The position numbers and the translations under genes are program-made. Positions 35,568 through 43,303 of a stretch of 64,000 bases of DNA are shown here, piece after piece (the stretch's first letter is position 1; every line of letters starts with the position of its first letter). Under the pieces are notes generated by a model. The model did not search any database and was not told where the DNA came from. It saw only the letters and a list, made by a program, of their open reading frames with translations. Source of the stretch: VAZQ01 sp035293945 (lineage in GTDB: Bacteria > Pseudomonadota > Alphaproteobacteria > Rhizobiales > Xanthobacteraceae); contig DATGLV010000034.1 of the NCBI GenBank assembly GCA_035293945.1, positions 1-64,000 of the forward strand. The letters run 5' to 3'.

Positions 35568-36857
35568 TCAATGCTCCGCTCGCGCGCTCGCTTCCAACGG
35601 CCCCACCGCTTTGGCGAGCCAATCGACGATGACCTGGGCAATCTGGTCGCTGTTCTTCTCCATCATCATCATATGGCCGTTGCCGTGAATTCCGATATCG
35701 GCAAGGCGGATGAAGGTCGTGGGCACGCCTGCCTGCTCCAGATATTCGACATTGCAGTGATTATAGCCGGCATAGAAAGAAGCCTCGGCCCCGATCAGCA
35801 GGACCGGCCGGTCGCCCACCGCCACAAGCTTGCGGGCCGGCTCCGCCTGCCGCCAGCAGCGCGCAAGATCAGGCTGCTCCGGCTTATCCTGCTGCACGAA
35901 ATTGAGCGGCGAATCGGGGGTGACCGGCGGCGAATAGGCGAGCGGGATGGTGGTGAGCCCGTAGGGCTTTACCCCAGGATTGTCGCGGTAATAGTCGTCC
36001 TCGGTTTGTTTGATCGCCCTCTCCCAGGGCGTGTCAAAAACCTGTGCGCTGTGGACCACGACGTCATGCACCGGAGGACCGGCCGGCTCGGCCGCGACAA
36101 TCGCCTTCACGAGCTGCGGCCGGGCCTGTGCGAGCGGCCACGCATAGCCTCCGGACTGCGAATGCACCAGCAGTATCGCAGGCCCGATCTTGTCGAACAG
36201 AGCTGCAAGCGCGTCCACATTCATCTGTGCCTGCGGGGTGCGGTTGAACATCCCGGGCACGTCAGAGGACCAGTATTGATCGAAGGCAGGATCGCCCGGC
36301 TCTCCGGTGCCCGGCCACTGGGTGTGCAGGCTTGCTTGCGGCCAGAGCTTGTAGCGTTCCTGCTTGGTGAACTTCTCCAGGACGTATTGCAGCGGCTGCG
36401 CTGCCGTCGTCCCATAAACCTCAGGCACGAAGCCAGAGCGCCCACGCGCCACTTGGTCTACGACATAGACCGCGTAGCCTTGGCGCAGGAAATACTGCGC
36501 CCAGCCAGGCCGGCCGTCAGGCGTGGTGAACCACCCGGTGCCGGTTTGATTGCCGCCATGAACAAGCACGATGGGAAACGGATGCGTGCGATCCTGCGGG
36601 ATGCGGTAGTCCACATAGACTTGTCCAACGATGTGATGGGCCGGATGATCGGGATCGTAATGGCCTCCCGCATAGAACGAGCCCTCGCTTGCGATCGCCA
36701 AGGGCGGTCGGCCCGATGGCTCCGGGGCGGGCTGCGCGACTTGGGCGTGAAGCGTGGCCTGGGTCGCCAGCAAGATGGCGAGCATCGACAGGAAAAGCCC
36801 GGCTGACACGGCGACACATTTGCGGTCTGGCTTTGAAAGCTTGATGGCCTTGCTCAT
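35568..36857 (-). CDS. Exported alpha/beta hydrolase of the esterase 713 type
   Basis: A 429-residue serine hydrolase with an N-terminal signal (about 15-38). It shares with Alcaligenes esterase 713 the segments TTPDGRPGWAQYFLRQGYAV (about 111-130), YVVDQVARGRSG and GIHGNGHMMMMEKNSDQIA. The nucleophile is Ser233 in HSQSG, a non-standard GxSxG. The acid is probably Glu257 (24 residues on, as in esterase 713) and the base His391 or His395. The natural substrate is unknown for the whole family. It is divergent from the TctC-type gene at 37248 and separated from it by a perfect inverted repeat. Confidence 0.87.
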   Translation of the reverse strand: MSKAIKLSKPDRKCVAVSAGLFLSMLAILLATQATLHAQVAQPAPEPSGRPPLAIASEGSFYAGGHYDPDHPAHHIVGQVYVDYRIPQDRTHPFPIVLVHGGNQTGTGWFTTPDGRPGWAQYFLRQGYAVYVVDQVARGRSGFVPEVYGTTAAQPLQYVLEKFTKQERYKLWPQASLHTQWPGTGEPGDPAFDQYWSSDVPGMFNRTPQAQMNVDALAALFDKIGPAILLVHSQSGGYAWPLAQARPQLVKAIVAAEPAGPPVHDVVVHSAQVFDTPWERAIKQTEDDYYRDNPGVKPYGLTTIPLAYSPPVTPDSPLNFVQQDKPEQPDLARCWRQAEPARKLVAVGDRPVLLIGAEASFYAGYNHCNVEYLEQAGVPTTFIRLADIGIHGNGHMMMMEKNSDQIAQVIVDWLAKAVGPLEASARAEH

Positions 36858-37247
36858 TGGCTTTCCCCGGAGCGCTGAAGGTTCGGCTACGGTAAACCTC
36901 CCTGTTGCAGGGCCGCAACAGCGGCTCTCTCGCGCGCGCTACGCCTGGATTGTTTATCTGGGTGCGGACGTCCGCCCTCGGCAGGAGCTGACTTGCCATC
37001 GGGTGCGCAGGTCCGGGACAAAGCGGACCAGATGGGCTCAAAATTAGACCTTCGCCTTGTGTGAAGGGTTTCGGATGCCGGCCCGCACATTGGCATGGCG
37101 GCTGGACGCCGGGGCCGGCATCCGAAACCCTTCACACAGAACGAACCTGCACTGGCTGGTCTGGGCGATGACTTTGATGCCCACTGACTGCAGGGCCGAA
37201 TTCAGTATTCTCAGGGACTCGTAGCAGCCCTCAGGGTGGGTGGTCGC
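36858..37247. other. Divergent intergenic region with large hairpin
   Basis: This 390-bp gap should hold promoters for the esterase (leftward) and the TctC-type gene (rightward). Its main feature is the 27-bp perfect inverted repeat at 37058-37138. No gene was recognised. Confidence 0.5.
37058..37138. repeat. Perfect 27-bp inverted repeat with 27-nt spacer
   Basis: Left arm 37058-37084 starts TGTGTGAAGGGTTTCGGATG and ends CCGGCCC. Right arm 37112-37138 is its exact reverse complement, ending AACCCTTCACACA. The spacer is 27 nt (37085-37111). A 27-bp perfect match between arms cannot be chance. It may be a small non-autonomous mobile element, a recombination relic or a strong transcript hairpin. 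No flanking target-site duplication was obvious. Confidence 0.85.
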
Positions 37248-38297
37248 ATGCAACGGCGCGAATTCATCAGGCTTCTCGGCGGCGCGGCAGCGGCTTGCCC
37301 CCTTGCGGCACACGCACAGCAACTCAAGCCGCCAACCGCCGGTTACCTGGGTTCGACCACCGCTGAGGCCGAGAAAGCGCAGACCGACATTCTTGCGGCC
37401 GCCACGGATTATCCGAGCAGGATCGTCCGTCTGCTGGTAGGGTTTCCGCCTGGCGGACCAACCGATATTCCAGCCCGCTTCATCGCCGAGAAGCTTGGAG
37501 ACAGGCTCGGTCAACGTGTCCTGGTCGAGAACAAGCCGGCAGCGGCCGGAATGCTCGCAACCAGGGAGATCCTCTCGCAGCCGAAAGACGGCCACACCCT
37601 GCTGCTGTGCACGCATTTCGAGCCCATCAATGTGGCTTTCTACAAGAATGCAGGATTCAAGATCCCCGATATCGCGCCCATTTCGTTGATCGCCGAATAT
37701 TATTACGGGCTGGCGCTGTCATATTCGATCCCGGCCGACGATTTCGCGTCGTTCGTGCAATATGCCAAAGCCCATCCGGGTAAGGTTTCGTATGGGGTCA
37801 TCGGTGCCGGCTCCGCCCAGGAGATTCTGGCACGGCAACTCGAGAAGCTTGCCGGCATCACGATGAACCGGATTCCGTTCCGCGGTGGACCGCAAGTGGT
37901 GCAGGAGCTGGTGGCAGGACGCCTTGACTTCTATGTGGCCCCGATGCTGGCGGTGCTTCCGCAATATCAGAGCGGGGAGATCAAATTGCTGGCCGTCTCG
38001 GCGCCGATGCGCCTGCCGAGCGCGCCGGAAATTCCGACGCTGAAAGAAGCCGGCCTCGACTACGTGCGTTTTGGCTGGCTGGGCATCTGCGCCGCCAAGG
38101 GTACGGCGCAACCGATTGTCGATCGTCTCAATCGGGAAATCGCGCAGATTGTTGCGATGCCGGAATACATGGCCCTTTTAGACAATTCCGGCGAGATCGC
38201 CCTGTCGTCGACGCCTGAAGAGCTTGGACAAGTGATCAACCAGACCCTCGGGGAGGCGGCAGCCACGATCGCGGAATTCAAGCTGCAGCCGAACTGA
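37248..38297 (+). CDS. TctC/Bug-family solute-binding protein with chimeric N-terminus
   Basis: A 349-residue binding protein. From about residue 50 it is TctC-like (YPSRIVRLLVGFPPGGPTDI, AEKLGDRLGQRVLVENKPAA and later KAAGL-type segments). The first 45 residues differ: MQRREFIRLLGGAAAACPLA ends in AHAQQ and continues PPTAGYLGSTTAEA. These match the Tat-type signal and first beta strand of the ABC_sub_bind family (RREFI-LLGG-AAA, then P-IG-LGS-S-EA). The gene thus seems to be a fusion of the start of one binding-protein family to the body of another. Sequence length and body look intact, so it is probably exported and functional. Confidence 0.85.
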   Translation: MQRREFIRLLGGAAAACPLAAHAQQLKPPTAGYLGSTTAEAEKAQTDILAAATDYPSRIVRLLVGFPPGGPTDIPARFIAEKLGDRLGQRVLVENKPAAAGMLATREILSQPKDGHTLLLCTHFEPINVAFYKNAGFKIPDIAPISLIAEYYYGLALSYSIPADDFASFVQYAKAHPGKVSYGVIGAGSAQEILARQLEKLAGITMNRIPFRGGPQVVQELVAGRLDFYVAPMLAVLPQYQSGEIKLLAVSAPMRLPSAPEIPTLKEAGLDYVRFGWLGICAAKGTAQPIVDRLNREIAQIVAMPEYMALLDNSGEIALSSTPEELGQVINQTLGEAAATIAEFKLQPN

Positions 38298-38521
38298 GTG
38301 CGGCGGCTCAATGACCCTCGCCTCGTGCGCGCCGATAAGCCGAGTAGAATTTTTGCTGCGCTGTCTATCGTCCCCCCGCGCCCGACTCGGGCCTGCTCGC
38401 TGCGATGCTCTCGGCCGAGAAACATGGCGTTTTTGGATGGGCGGCGAGGTCGACAAAAAGGGCCGCGCAGCGTCGCCACGTGGCCCAAGTCAGGGAGGGA
38501 AATCCTTGAAAGGGGCGGCTG

Positions 38522-39022
38522 CTACGGCGTGTCGTCTGACATGCGGCGCCGCTCGATCCCGCTTGTGACATCGCGAAGCGCGACGATCGCAAGCGCTGCC
38601 ATGCGGCGCTTCTGGTCATCGGTGAGCGTCTGATAGAGCGGCTGCCATGCATCGGCGAGCTTCTTCAGGTCGGCTGCCCGCTGCTCCATATTCTCGGCGC
38701 GTCGTTGCATTAGCTCGACCGGAGTGCGGTTCAGTAGCGGGTGGACGAAATCGCTTTGCGCTTGTCCCTCAGTGGTCGCTGACTGTGACATGAAGCCTTG
38801 GAGACGCTCTTGCCGATCCTTCGCCCGCTGGCGGATCGCCTGCTCGATCGCAGGCCAGAATTTTTCCTGGTCGGGTGTAAGCTGTAGCGCGGCCTTGACG
38901 ATCATGACCCGAGCATCCGTCAAGGCGTTCAGGTCGGCCTGGCTTGGGCGGTTCTGCTGCGCGTGCGCGAGCGGCGATACTGTAACGAAGAGAGCGGCCA
39001 ATCCGGCAGCGATTACTTTCAT
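38522..39022 (-). CDS. Spy/CpxP-like periplasmic protein (LTXXQ motif)
   Basis: A 166-residue periplasmic protein with a signal peptide (MKVIAAGLAALFVTVSPLAH, AQQ) and two LTXXQ motifs: LQLTPDQEKFWPAIE near residue 47 and YQTLTDDQKRRM near residue 131. The Spy/CpxP family comprises helical ATP-independent chaperones and envelope-stress sensors. AGGAG lies 7 nt before the ATG. An FNR/FixK-type palindrome lies 67 bp upstream of the start, so low oxygen may induce it. Confidence 0.88.
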   Translation of the reverse strand: MKVIAAGLAALFVTVSPLAHAQQNRPSQADLNALTDARVMIVKAALQLTPDQEKFWPAIEQAIRQRAKDRQERLQGFMSQSATTEGQAQSDFVHPLLNRTPVELMQRRAENMEQRAADLKKLADAWQPLYQTLTDDQKRRMAALAIVALRDVTSGIERRRMSDDTP

Positions 39023-39088
39023 CCTAATCTCCTAAGAGTGGCCCGGAACCCCTCCTATGGGAAGATATGCGAGCGCTGCCGGGTCGAA

Positions 39089-39102
39089 TTGACATAAGTC
39101 AA
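39089..39102. promoter_or_regulatory. FNR/FixK-type box upstream of the Spy-like gene
   Basis: TTGACATAAGTCAA is a perfect palindrome of the TTGAC-N4-GTCAA form, matching the anaerobic FNR/FixK consensus of rhizobia. It is 67 bp before the start of the leftward Spy-like gene, a plausible distance for activation. No FNR or FixK gene with a cysteine cluster is in the window. Confidence 0.6.
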
Positions 39103-39296
39103 AGCCTGCCGGAGGCCACCCGATACCGGCGCACGTCGCCGCGGCATGTCTATGCGGGCAAGCGCCAACTCGGGGAACTGCTCCCCGGCTGCAGCAAACG
39201 CTTTGCAATGGCCTTCATCGACCGTGGTTGTTGGTCGAAGATTTCACCAGCTATCGAGAGCGAAACCGGCCGTCGCGATCGCACGCGGCCTCCCGC

Positions 39297-40649
39297 TTAC
39301 TCGCAGCGGCCTTGATGCCAATGTCCTCCCGCAGCCGCACAGCATTGGACAGGGTTGGCGCATTTGGGGCGAGCGCTTACGGCGGGATAATAGACCATGA
39401 CGAAGTATTTCAGCGTGGAGAGATCTGTCGACTGCAGCCCGTAACCGAAGCTGAAATCATAGTTCAGCTGCCTCCCGGCTTTGCCAGGGGGCGCATTTCC
39501 GGCTTCGCAATCAGGCGAAGTCTGGCCCGGGCCGTTCGGGTCAGGCGCGCAGACTTCCCAATAGAACGAAGGCTGGAGATTCTGGAACGGCCCGACATTG
39601 CCGACGGCCAGGAACCGCCGTTCGCCCGCGGCGAGCTTAAGGTAGCCGAAGAGCGTAGCGAGATCGTTCGGGGACTCCGGCAACTGCCAGCTTCGATTTC
39701 CGAGATAGCCCTTGCCCTCATATCCGTTCATCGCGGGCAGCCATTGCCTCTGGGCCGTTTCCCACAACATCGCCCCGTCGCTGATCTTCGGCGGAGAAAG
39801 GGTGATCGGGCGGGGCTTGGGATAGGGGCGGTTGTAGTGCACTTCAACCGTACCTGTGACTCCAAATGCGCCGGATGGAGACGCCGCCAGATTCGCGTTC
39901 ACCGGCCACGAGATGCCTCTGTTGGTCGCGGTGCAGTCATAGACGGCTGCGTTCGCGGCAGGGCCCTGCGTGTAAAGCTCCAGCGGCGCACCTGAGGCGC
40001 AACTCGGCGCCGCGTTGTTGCCACCGATGGGGCCTGCCCTCTGAGGCACCATTGGCAGGACATAGTAATAGGCGTCGTGCGTCTCGCTGACGTCCGCTTG
40101 GCCGGAGTTGAAGGAAAAGACCTGCTTGCCTTTTCCGGTCACTCCGCCGGACGTATTGGTCCAGTAATAGGAAGACTGCAGGTTTTGCAGCTGCCCGGCC
40201 CTGGCGCCCGCAACGGGCGCGACATCTGCGGGATACATTCTGCCGAGCCCGACATAATAGAGCCTTCCCAACGCATCCCCGCTGCATAAAGCTCCGAACG
40301 ATGCGCCTCCGGGTCCATTCGCTCCGCAGGTGGCGTCTTTCAGCGGGGTTGCGGGAAGTTGCCAATCAGCGTGCCCGAGATAATGCTGGGCGTTGAGCTG
40401 GGCGACCCACTTCTGCGCGGTCGGGTAGTCCATTGCGCCGTTCGGGTCGATGCCGCTGATCCCGAATGGGTGAGTTGCGGCGAAGTTCGCATCTGCCAGC
40501 CAATACACATGATTGTTGGCGTCGTAGACAACCTCTCCGCCATTGACAGTCATGGCCTTGAGACCTTGATCCGCAAAGGCGCCGACAGAACACAATGCGC
40601 CTCCCAGAATGATGGAAAGAAAGCTCGAAGCCGCGAAGATCTTCTGCAT
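39297..40649 (-). CDS. Exported DUF1566 domain protein
   Basis: A 450-residue secreted protein. A signal peptide (MQKIFAASSFLSIILGGALC, SVGAFA) is followed by two DUF1566-like (Lcl C-terminal type) units: one around DANNHVYWLADANFA, AQKWVAQLN and GHADWQLP, the other around WLPAMNGYEGKGYLGNRSWQ and LPESPNDLATLFGYL. The domain occurs in adhesins and lectin-like proteins, but is mostly uncharacterised. The C-terminus ends in a Cys-rich HWHQGRCE tail. ATG 40649 was chosen for GGAG 6 nt upstream; ATG 40661 is possible. Confidence 0.82.
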   Translation of the reverse strand: MQKIFAASSFLSIILGGALCSVGAFADQGLKAMTVNGGEVVYDANNHVYWLADANFAATHPFGISGIDPNGAMDYPTAQKWVAQLNAQHYLGHADWQLPATPLKDATCGANGPGGASFGALCSGDALGRLYYVGLGRMYPADVAPVAGARAGQLQNLQSSYYWTNTSGGVTGKGKQVFSFNSGQADVSETHDAYYYVLPMVPQRAGPIGGNNAAPSCASGAPLELYTQGPAANAAVYDCTATNRGISWPVNANLAASPSGAFGVTGTVEVHYNRPYPKPRPITLSPPKISDGAMLWETAQRQWLPAMNGYEGKGYLGNRSWQLPESPNDLATLFGYLKLAAGERRFLAVGNVGPFQNLQPSFYWEVCAPDPNGPGQTSPDCEAGNAPPGKAGRQLNYDFSFGYGLQSTDLSTLKYFVMVYYPAVSARPKCANPVQCCAAAGGHWHQGRCE

Positions 40650-40739
40650 AGGGCTCTCCATCTGAGCTCGATGGTTTCCGCACGCACGCTTGCGGCGGAC
40701 CGTCGTCATCTCGACCGATCGTCTGACGCTCGGGACAAT

Positions 40740-40943
40740 CTAGGCTGAGCAGTACTTAACGGGCGGGTACAAGGGTGGATGCCCGTGCCCGTAGTGACAG
40801 CGCACGAGCGGATAGCCGGGCATAGGATGGATGATTGCGAATTCATCGAAGGCCTTATGAACACGCTTTCCGGATGCTTGTGCGGCGGGGGCGAGAGCAA
40901 GTGCCACGGCACAGATCGCGAGTGGAACGACTGGGTTTTTCAT
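40740..40943 (-). CDS. Small secreted peptide, His/Cys-containing (twin 1)
   Basis: A 67-residue protein with a signal peptide ending in AAQASG and a mature part of about 45 residues holding the motif SGKRVHKAFDEF and a terminal cluster of His, Pro and two Cys (RCHYGHGHPPLYPPVKYCSA). AAGGAAG precedes ATG 40943. It shares the ASGK-x-x-H-x-x-F motif with the next gene upstream, so the two look like diverged tandem duplicates. Metal binding is possible but unproven. Confidence 0.6.
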   Translation of the reverse strand: MKNPVVPLAICAVALALAPAAQASGKRVHKAFDEFAIIHPMPGYPLVRCHYGHGHPPLYPPVKYCSA

Positions 40944-40964
40944 GACCGAGCTTCCTTGCAATTG

Positions 40965-41156
40965 CTACCGACGGAACCGGGCCACCAAGGCGTCGCAGTG
41001 TGCCTTACACGGATCGGGTGGCTGGAAGCTGCGTGCGTCGGCATGAACAAAGGGGATATGCTGCCCCTTTCCCGAGGCGTGGGCCGCGCCAGGCGACAAC
41101 ATTGCGGCGAGTGCTGACGCAATGGTGAGCGCACAGATAACGATGCGGACCGGCAT
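40965..41156 (-). CDS. Small secreted peptide, Cys-containing (twin 2)
   Basis: A 63-residue protein with a signal peptide (MPVRIVICALTIASALAAML, SPGAAHA), then SGKGQHIPFVHADARSFQPP and a CKAHCDALVARFRR end with a CxxxC pair. AGGAG lies 7 nt before the ATG. It is 21 nt upstream of twin 1 and likely cotranscribed. A CRP-type palindrome (41230-41245) lies about 80 bp upstream. Confidence 0.6.
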   Translation of the reverse strand: MPVRIVICALTIASALAAMLSPGAAHASGKGQHIPFVHADARSFQPPDPCKAHCDALVARFRR

Positions 41157-41229
41157 GGCTGTCTCCTGTGGTTGCAGACAGCTCTTGGTGCGGCCATGCT
41201 CGCGTGCGGTTCGCGCTGATCGCGCAATC

Positions 41230-41245
41230 CGTGACGGCGGTCACA
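41230..41245. promoter_or_regulatory. CRP-type operator, near-consensus
   Basis: CGTGA-CGGCGG-TCACA differs by one base from the CRP consensus TGTGA-N6-TCACA. It is centred about 81 bp upstream of the twin peptide gene starting at 41156. Confidence 0.5.
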
Positions 41246-41442
41246 CCCATTCAGTCAAGCGCCGCACTGAGGAGCGGGCGCATATCTGCTCCTGGCACTC
41301 TTCGCACCGAGCATTGCTCGGGAATTATCGAGGTTAGGTCCGCCGTCAGCAGCGACGCCTGTGACGAGCGAAGATGAACCGGAGCCGTCATGTTCAATTC
41401 AACCGCGCGTGCGGATAGGAGCGCGCCCTTCGGCACTCGGGC

Positions 41443-41458
41443 TGTGACCGTCGTCACA
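41443..41458. promoter_or_regulatory. CRP-type operator, perfect consensus
   Basis: TGTGA-CCGTCG-TCACA is an exact match to the TGTGA-N6-TCACA consensus of CRP. It is centred about 107 bp upstream of ATG 41558. A Crp-like regulator with CRP-like recognition residues is encoded at 28240-28911. Confidence 0.6.
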
Positions 41459-41557
41459 GATCGCGCGAATTCCGTGTCTTGCGAGAATTGGCGCTTGAAC
41501 AGGCGCCACGCCCGGCAAGACCAACGAGCATGTAAAGCGATTGTGGAGGACATCGCC

Positions 41558-41968
41558 ATGCTCATCCGCTCACCCGTGATTTTTCTCACTGCCGCGGTTC
41601 GCCTGGTCGCGACTGAGCTCGCCTCGACCGCCGCTTCAGCAGGTTGGCGGGACCTGCGCGCAGATCGTAGAGACCTGCGCAATGACCGCGCCGACATGCG
41701 GCTGGATCGCCGCGACATTCGAAAGGACTACTCGGGCATCCGCGATGACCGCCGCGAAATGACCTACGAGCTACGTGATCTGCGCCACGACATAAGGGTC
41801 GGCAACGTGCGCGATGCCGGGCGCGACATTGCTGAAATTCACGAGGACCGCAGGGACCTCGGCCAGGACCGCAGGGATATTCGCCAGGACCGGAAAGACG
41901 TGCATGACGACGCAAGGGATATCCGGCGCGATCGGCGTGATCTCGGCGCAGACCAGCGCGCGCAATGA
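41558..41968 (+). CDS. Asp/Arg-repeat protein (DRRD heptad-like repeats)
   Basis: A 136-residue protein. A short hydrophobic start (MLIRSPVIFLTAAVRLVATE) may act as an export signal or anchor. The rest is built from about twelve seven-residue units of the form R-D-(L/I)-R-x-D-R, such as RDLRADR, RDLRNDR, RDIRKDY, RDLGQDR, RDIRQDR. These should form one long, extremely charged helix. GGAGGA precedes ATG 41558. Similar repeat proteins occur in other soil bacteria, but I know of no function. A perfect CRP-type site lies upstream. Confidence 0.75.
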   Translation: MLIRSPVIFLTAAVRLVATELASTAASAGWRDLRADRRDLRNDRADMRLDRRDIRKDYSGIRDDRREMTYELRDLRHDIRVGNVRDAGRDIAEIHEDRRDLGQDRRDIRQDRKDVHDDARDIRRDRRDLGADQRAQ

Positions 41969-42161
41969 TTTGGCGCAATCCCGACTCGAGCGGCGACCAT
42001 GCAGCCGGCGCGCTCCGATGTGCGACGGCAGAGCGCGATGAAATGATCGAAGGACCCAGGGGCGATCCATGGGCGACCCATGGGCGAAGAACTCTGGACG
42101 GCGGCTCTTGGGGCTCAGCGGACATGCAGCAGAAGCGCGAGTTGCTGGGAGTGGTGGCACC

Positions 42162-43028
42162 TCACTGAGTCGGCTCGACGTAAATCTCGTCCTTGAGATA
42201 ATCGGCGAGCTTCTCGATCACTTCGCGCTCGCCGCCGTCGCGCACCAGGATGGCGCTGTAGACCCCGGGCAGCTTGGGCAGCGGCGAGTCCTCCCAGATC
42301 GAAAGCTTGTTCCGGATTGCGCGCCCGCGCGGCACCACCATCACGCCGAATCCGGCAGCTACCGCCGCCACGAGACTCACCAGGCTGTGCGAGGTGAACA
42401 CGAAATTGCAGTCGAGCCCAGCGCGATGTAGAGCCGCGACCGCAATGCGCTGGCAGGCGCTGTCGCCCCCATAGGATACGAGCGGGACCGGACCATCGGG
42501 ATCGAGCTTAGTCGCCGCGCTGTGCACCCAGACAGTCTCTTGCATCCAGACATGCCGCGCCTGGACCGCAGGCTGCTCGGTAAACAGCGCCAGGACGACA
42601 TCGAGCTCTCCTTGCTTGAGATCGCGCACCATATCGTCGATCGGACCACTGGTGACGATATAGCTGATGTCGGGCCATTGCTGCCGGAAGCGACTGAGCG
42701 TGCCGGGAAGACGCGATCCGCCGTAATCGATCGGGATGCCCAGCCGAATCGCCTGTCCGGGCAGATGGCCGCTGGTCAGATGCAGGATCTCGTCATTGAT
42801 GGACAACAGGCGGCGGGCGCTGTTGACGACGATCTCGCCGCGCGGCGTCAGGCTCACCCCCGGCGCGCTTTTGTCGAGGACCTCATACCCGAGGAGGTAT
42901 TGCAGGCGCTTGATCTGCGCGCTAACCGCAGGTTGTGTCACGCCCAGCGACTGCGCCGCCTTGGTGAAGCTGCGCATGTCGGTCACCGCGACCAAAGTCC
43001 GCAGCAGGTCGGTCGGAATATTCAGCAT
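42162..43028 (-). CDS. LysR-family transcriptional regulator
   Basis: A 288-residue LysR regulator. The helix-turn-helix region reads LLRTLVAVTDMRSFTKAAQS then LGVTQPAVSAQIKRLQ. The effector domain runs from about 90 to 285. ATG 43028 follows a GGGGG run and gives the standard N-terminus; the frame is open upstream but not family-like. It is divergent from ndvA across 275 bp, so ndvA could be a target, although LysR control of ndvA is not a known theme. Its 3' end faces the repeat-protein gene. Confidence 0.9.
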   Translation of the reverse strand: MLNIPTDLLRTLVAVTDMRSFTKAAQSLGVTQPAVSAQIKRLQYLLGYEVLDKSAPGVSLTPRGEIVVNSARRLLSINDEILHLTSGHLPGQAIRLGIPIDYGGSRLPGTLSRFRQQWPDISYIVTSGPIDDMVRDLKQGELDVVLALFTEQPAVQARHVWMQETVWVHSAATKLDPDGPVPLVSYGGDSACQRIAVAALHRAGLDCNFVFTSHSLVSLVAAVAAGFGVMVVPRGRAIRNKLSIWEDSPLPKLPGVYSAILVRDGGEREVIEKLADYLKDEIYVEPTQ

Positions 43029-43303
43029 GAAGTCAGCCCCCTCGGCCGGGCCGGCAAATGGCTGCAATCGACGACATTGGGTTCGGAACCGCTTGGACCT
43101 GGCGAACACGCGATTGCAGCTGCCGCGCGCCAATCATTTCGACCGCCTGCGACAATATCAAGCAAGCGGGGATTGTAGTCACCTCGTCACCGAATTGCAC
43201 CCGCTACCGCACCCTTCGATCCTGCGACTCATCCGATAGCCTCGTTGCGGGAGAGTGACTTTTCGCTAGAGTAGCTTACCTCTGCATTAACCGCATTGGC
43301 GTC

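Larger units (their letters stand above)
41157..41557. other. Divergent intergenic region with two CRP-type sites
   Basis: A 401-bp gap between the twin peptides (leftward) and the Asp/Arg-repeat protein (rightward). It has one TGTGA-N6-TCACA-type palindrome near each gene. The reading frame of the rightward protein is open from 41390, but nothing upstream of ATG 41558 looks coding. Confidence 0.55.
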
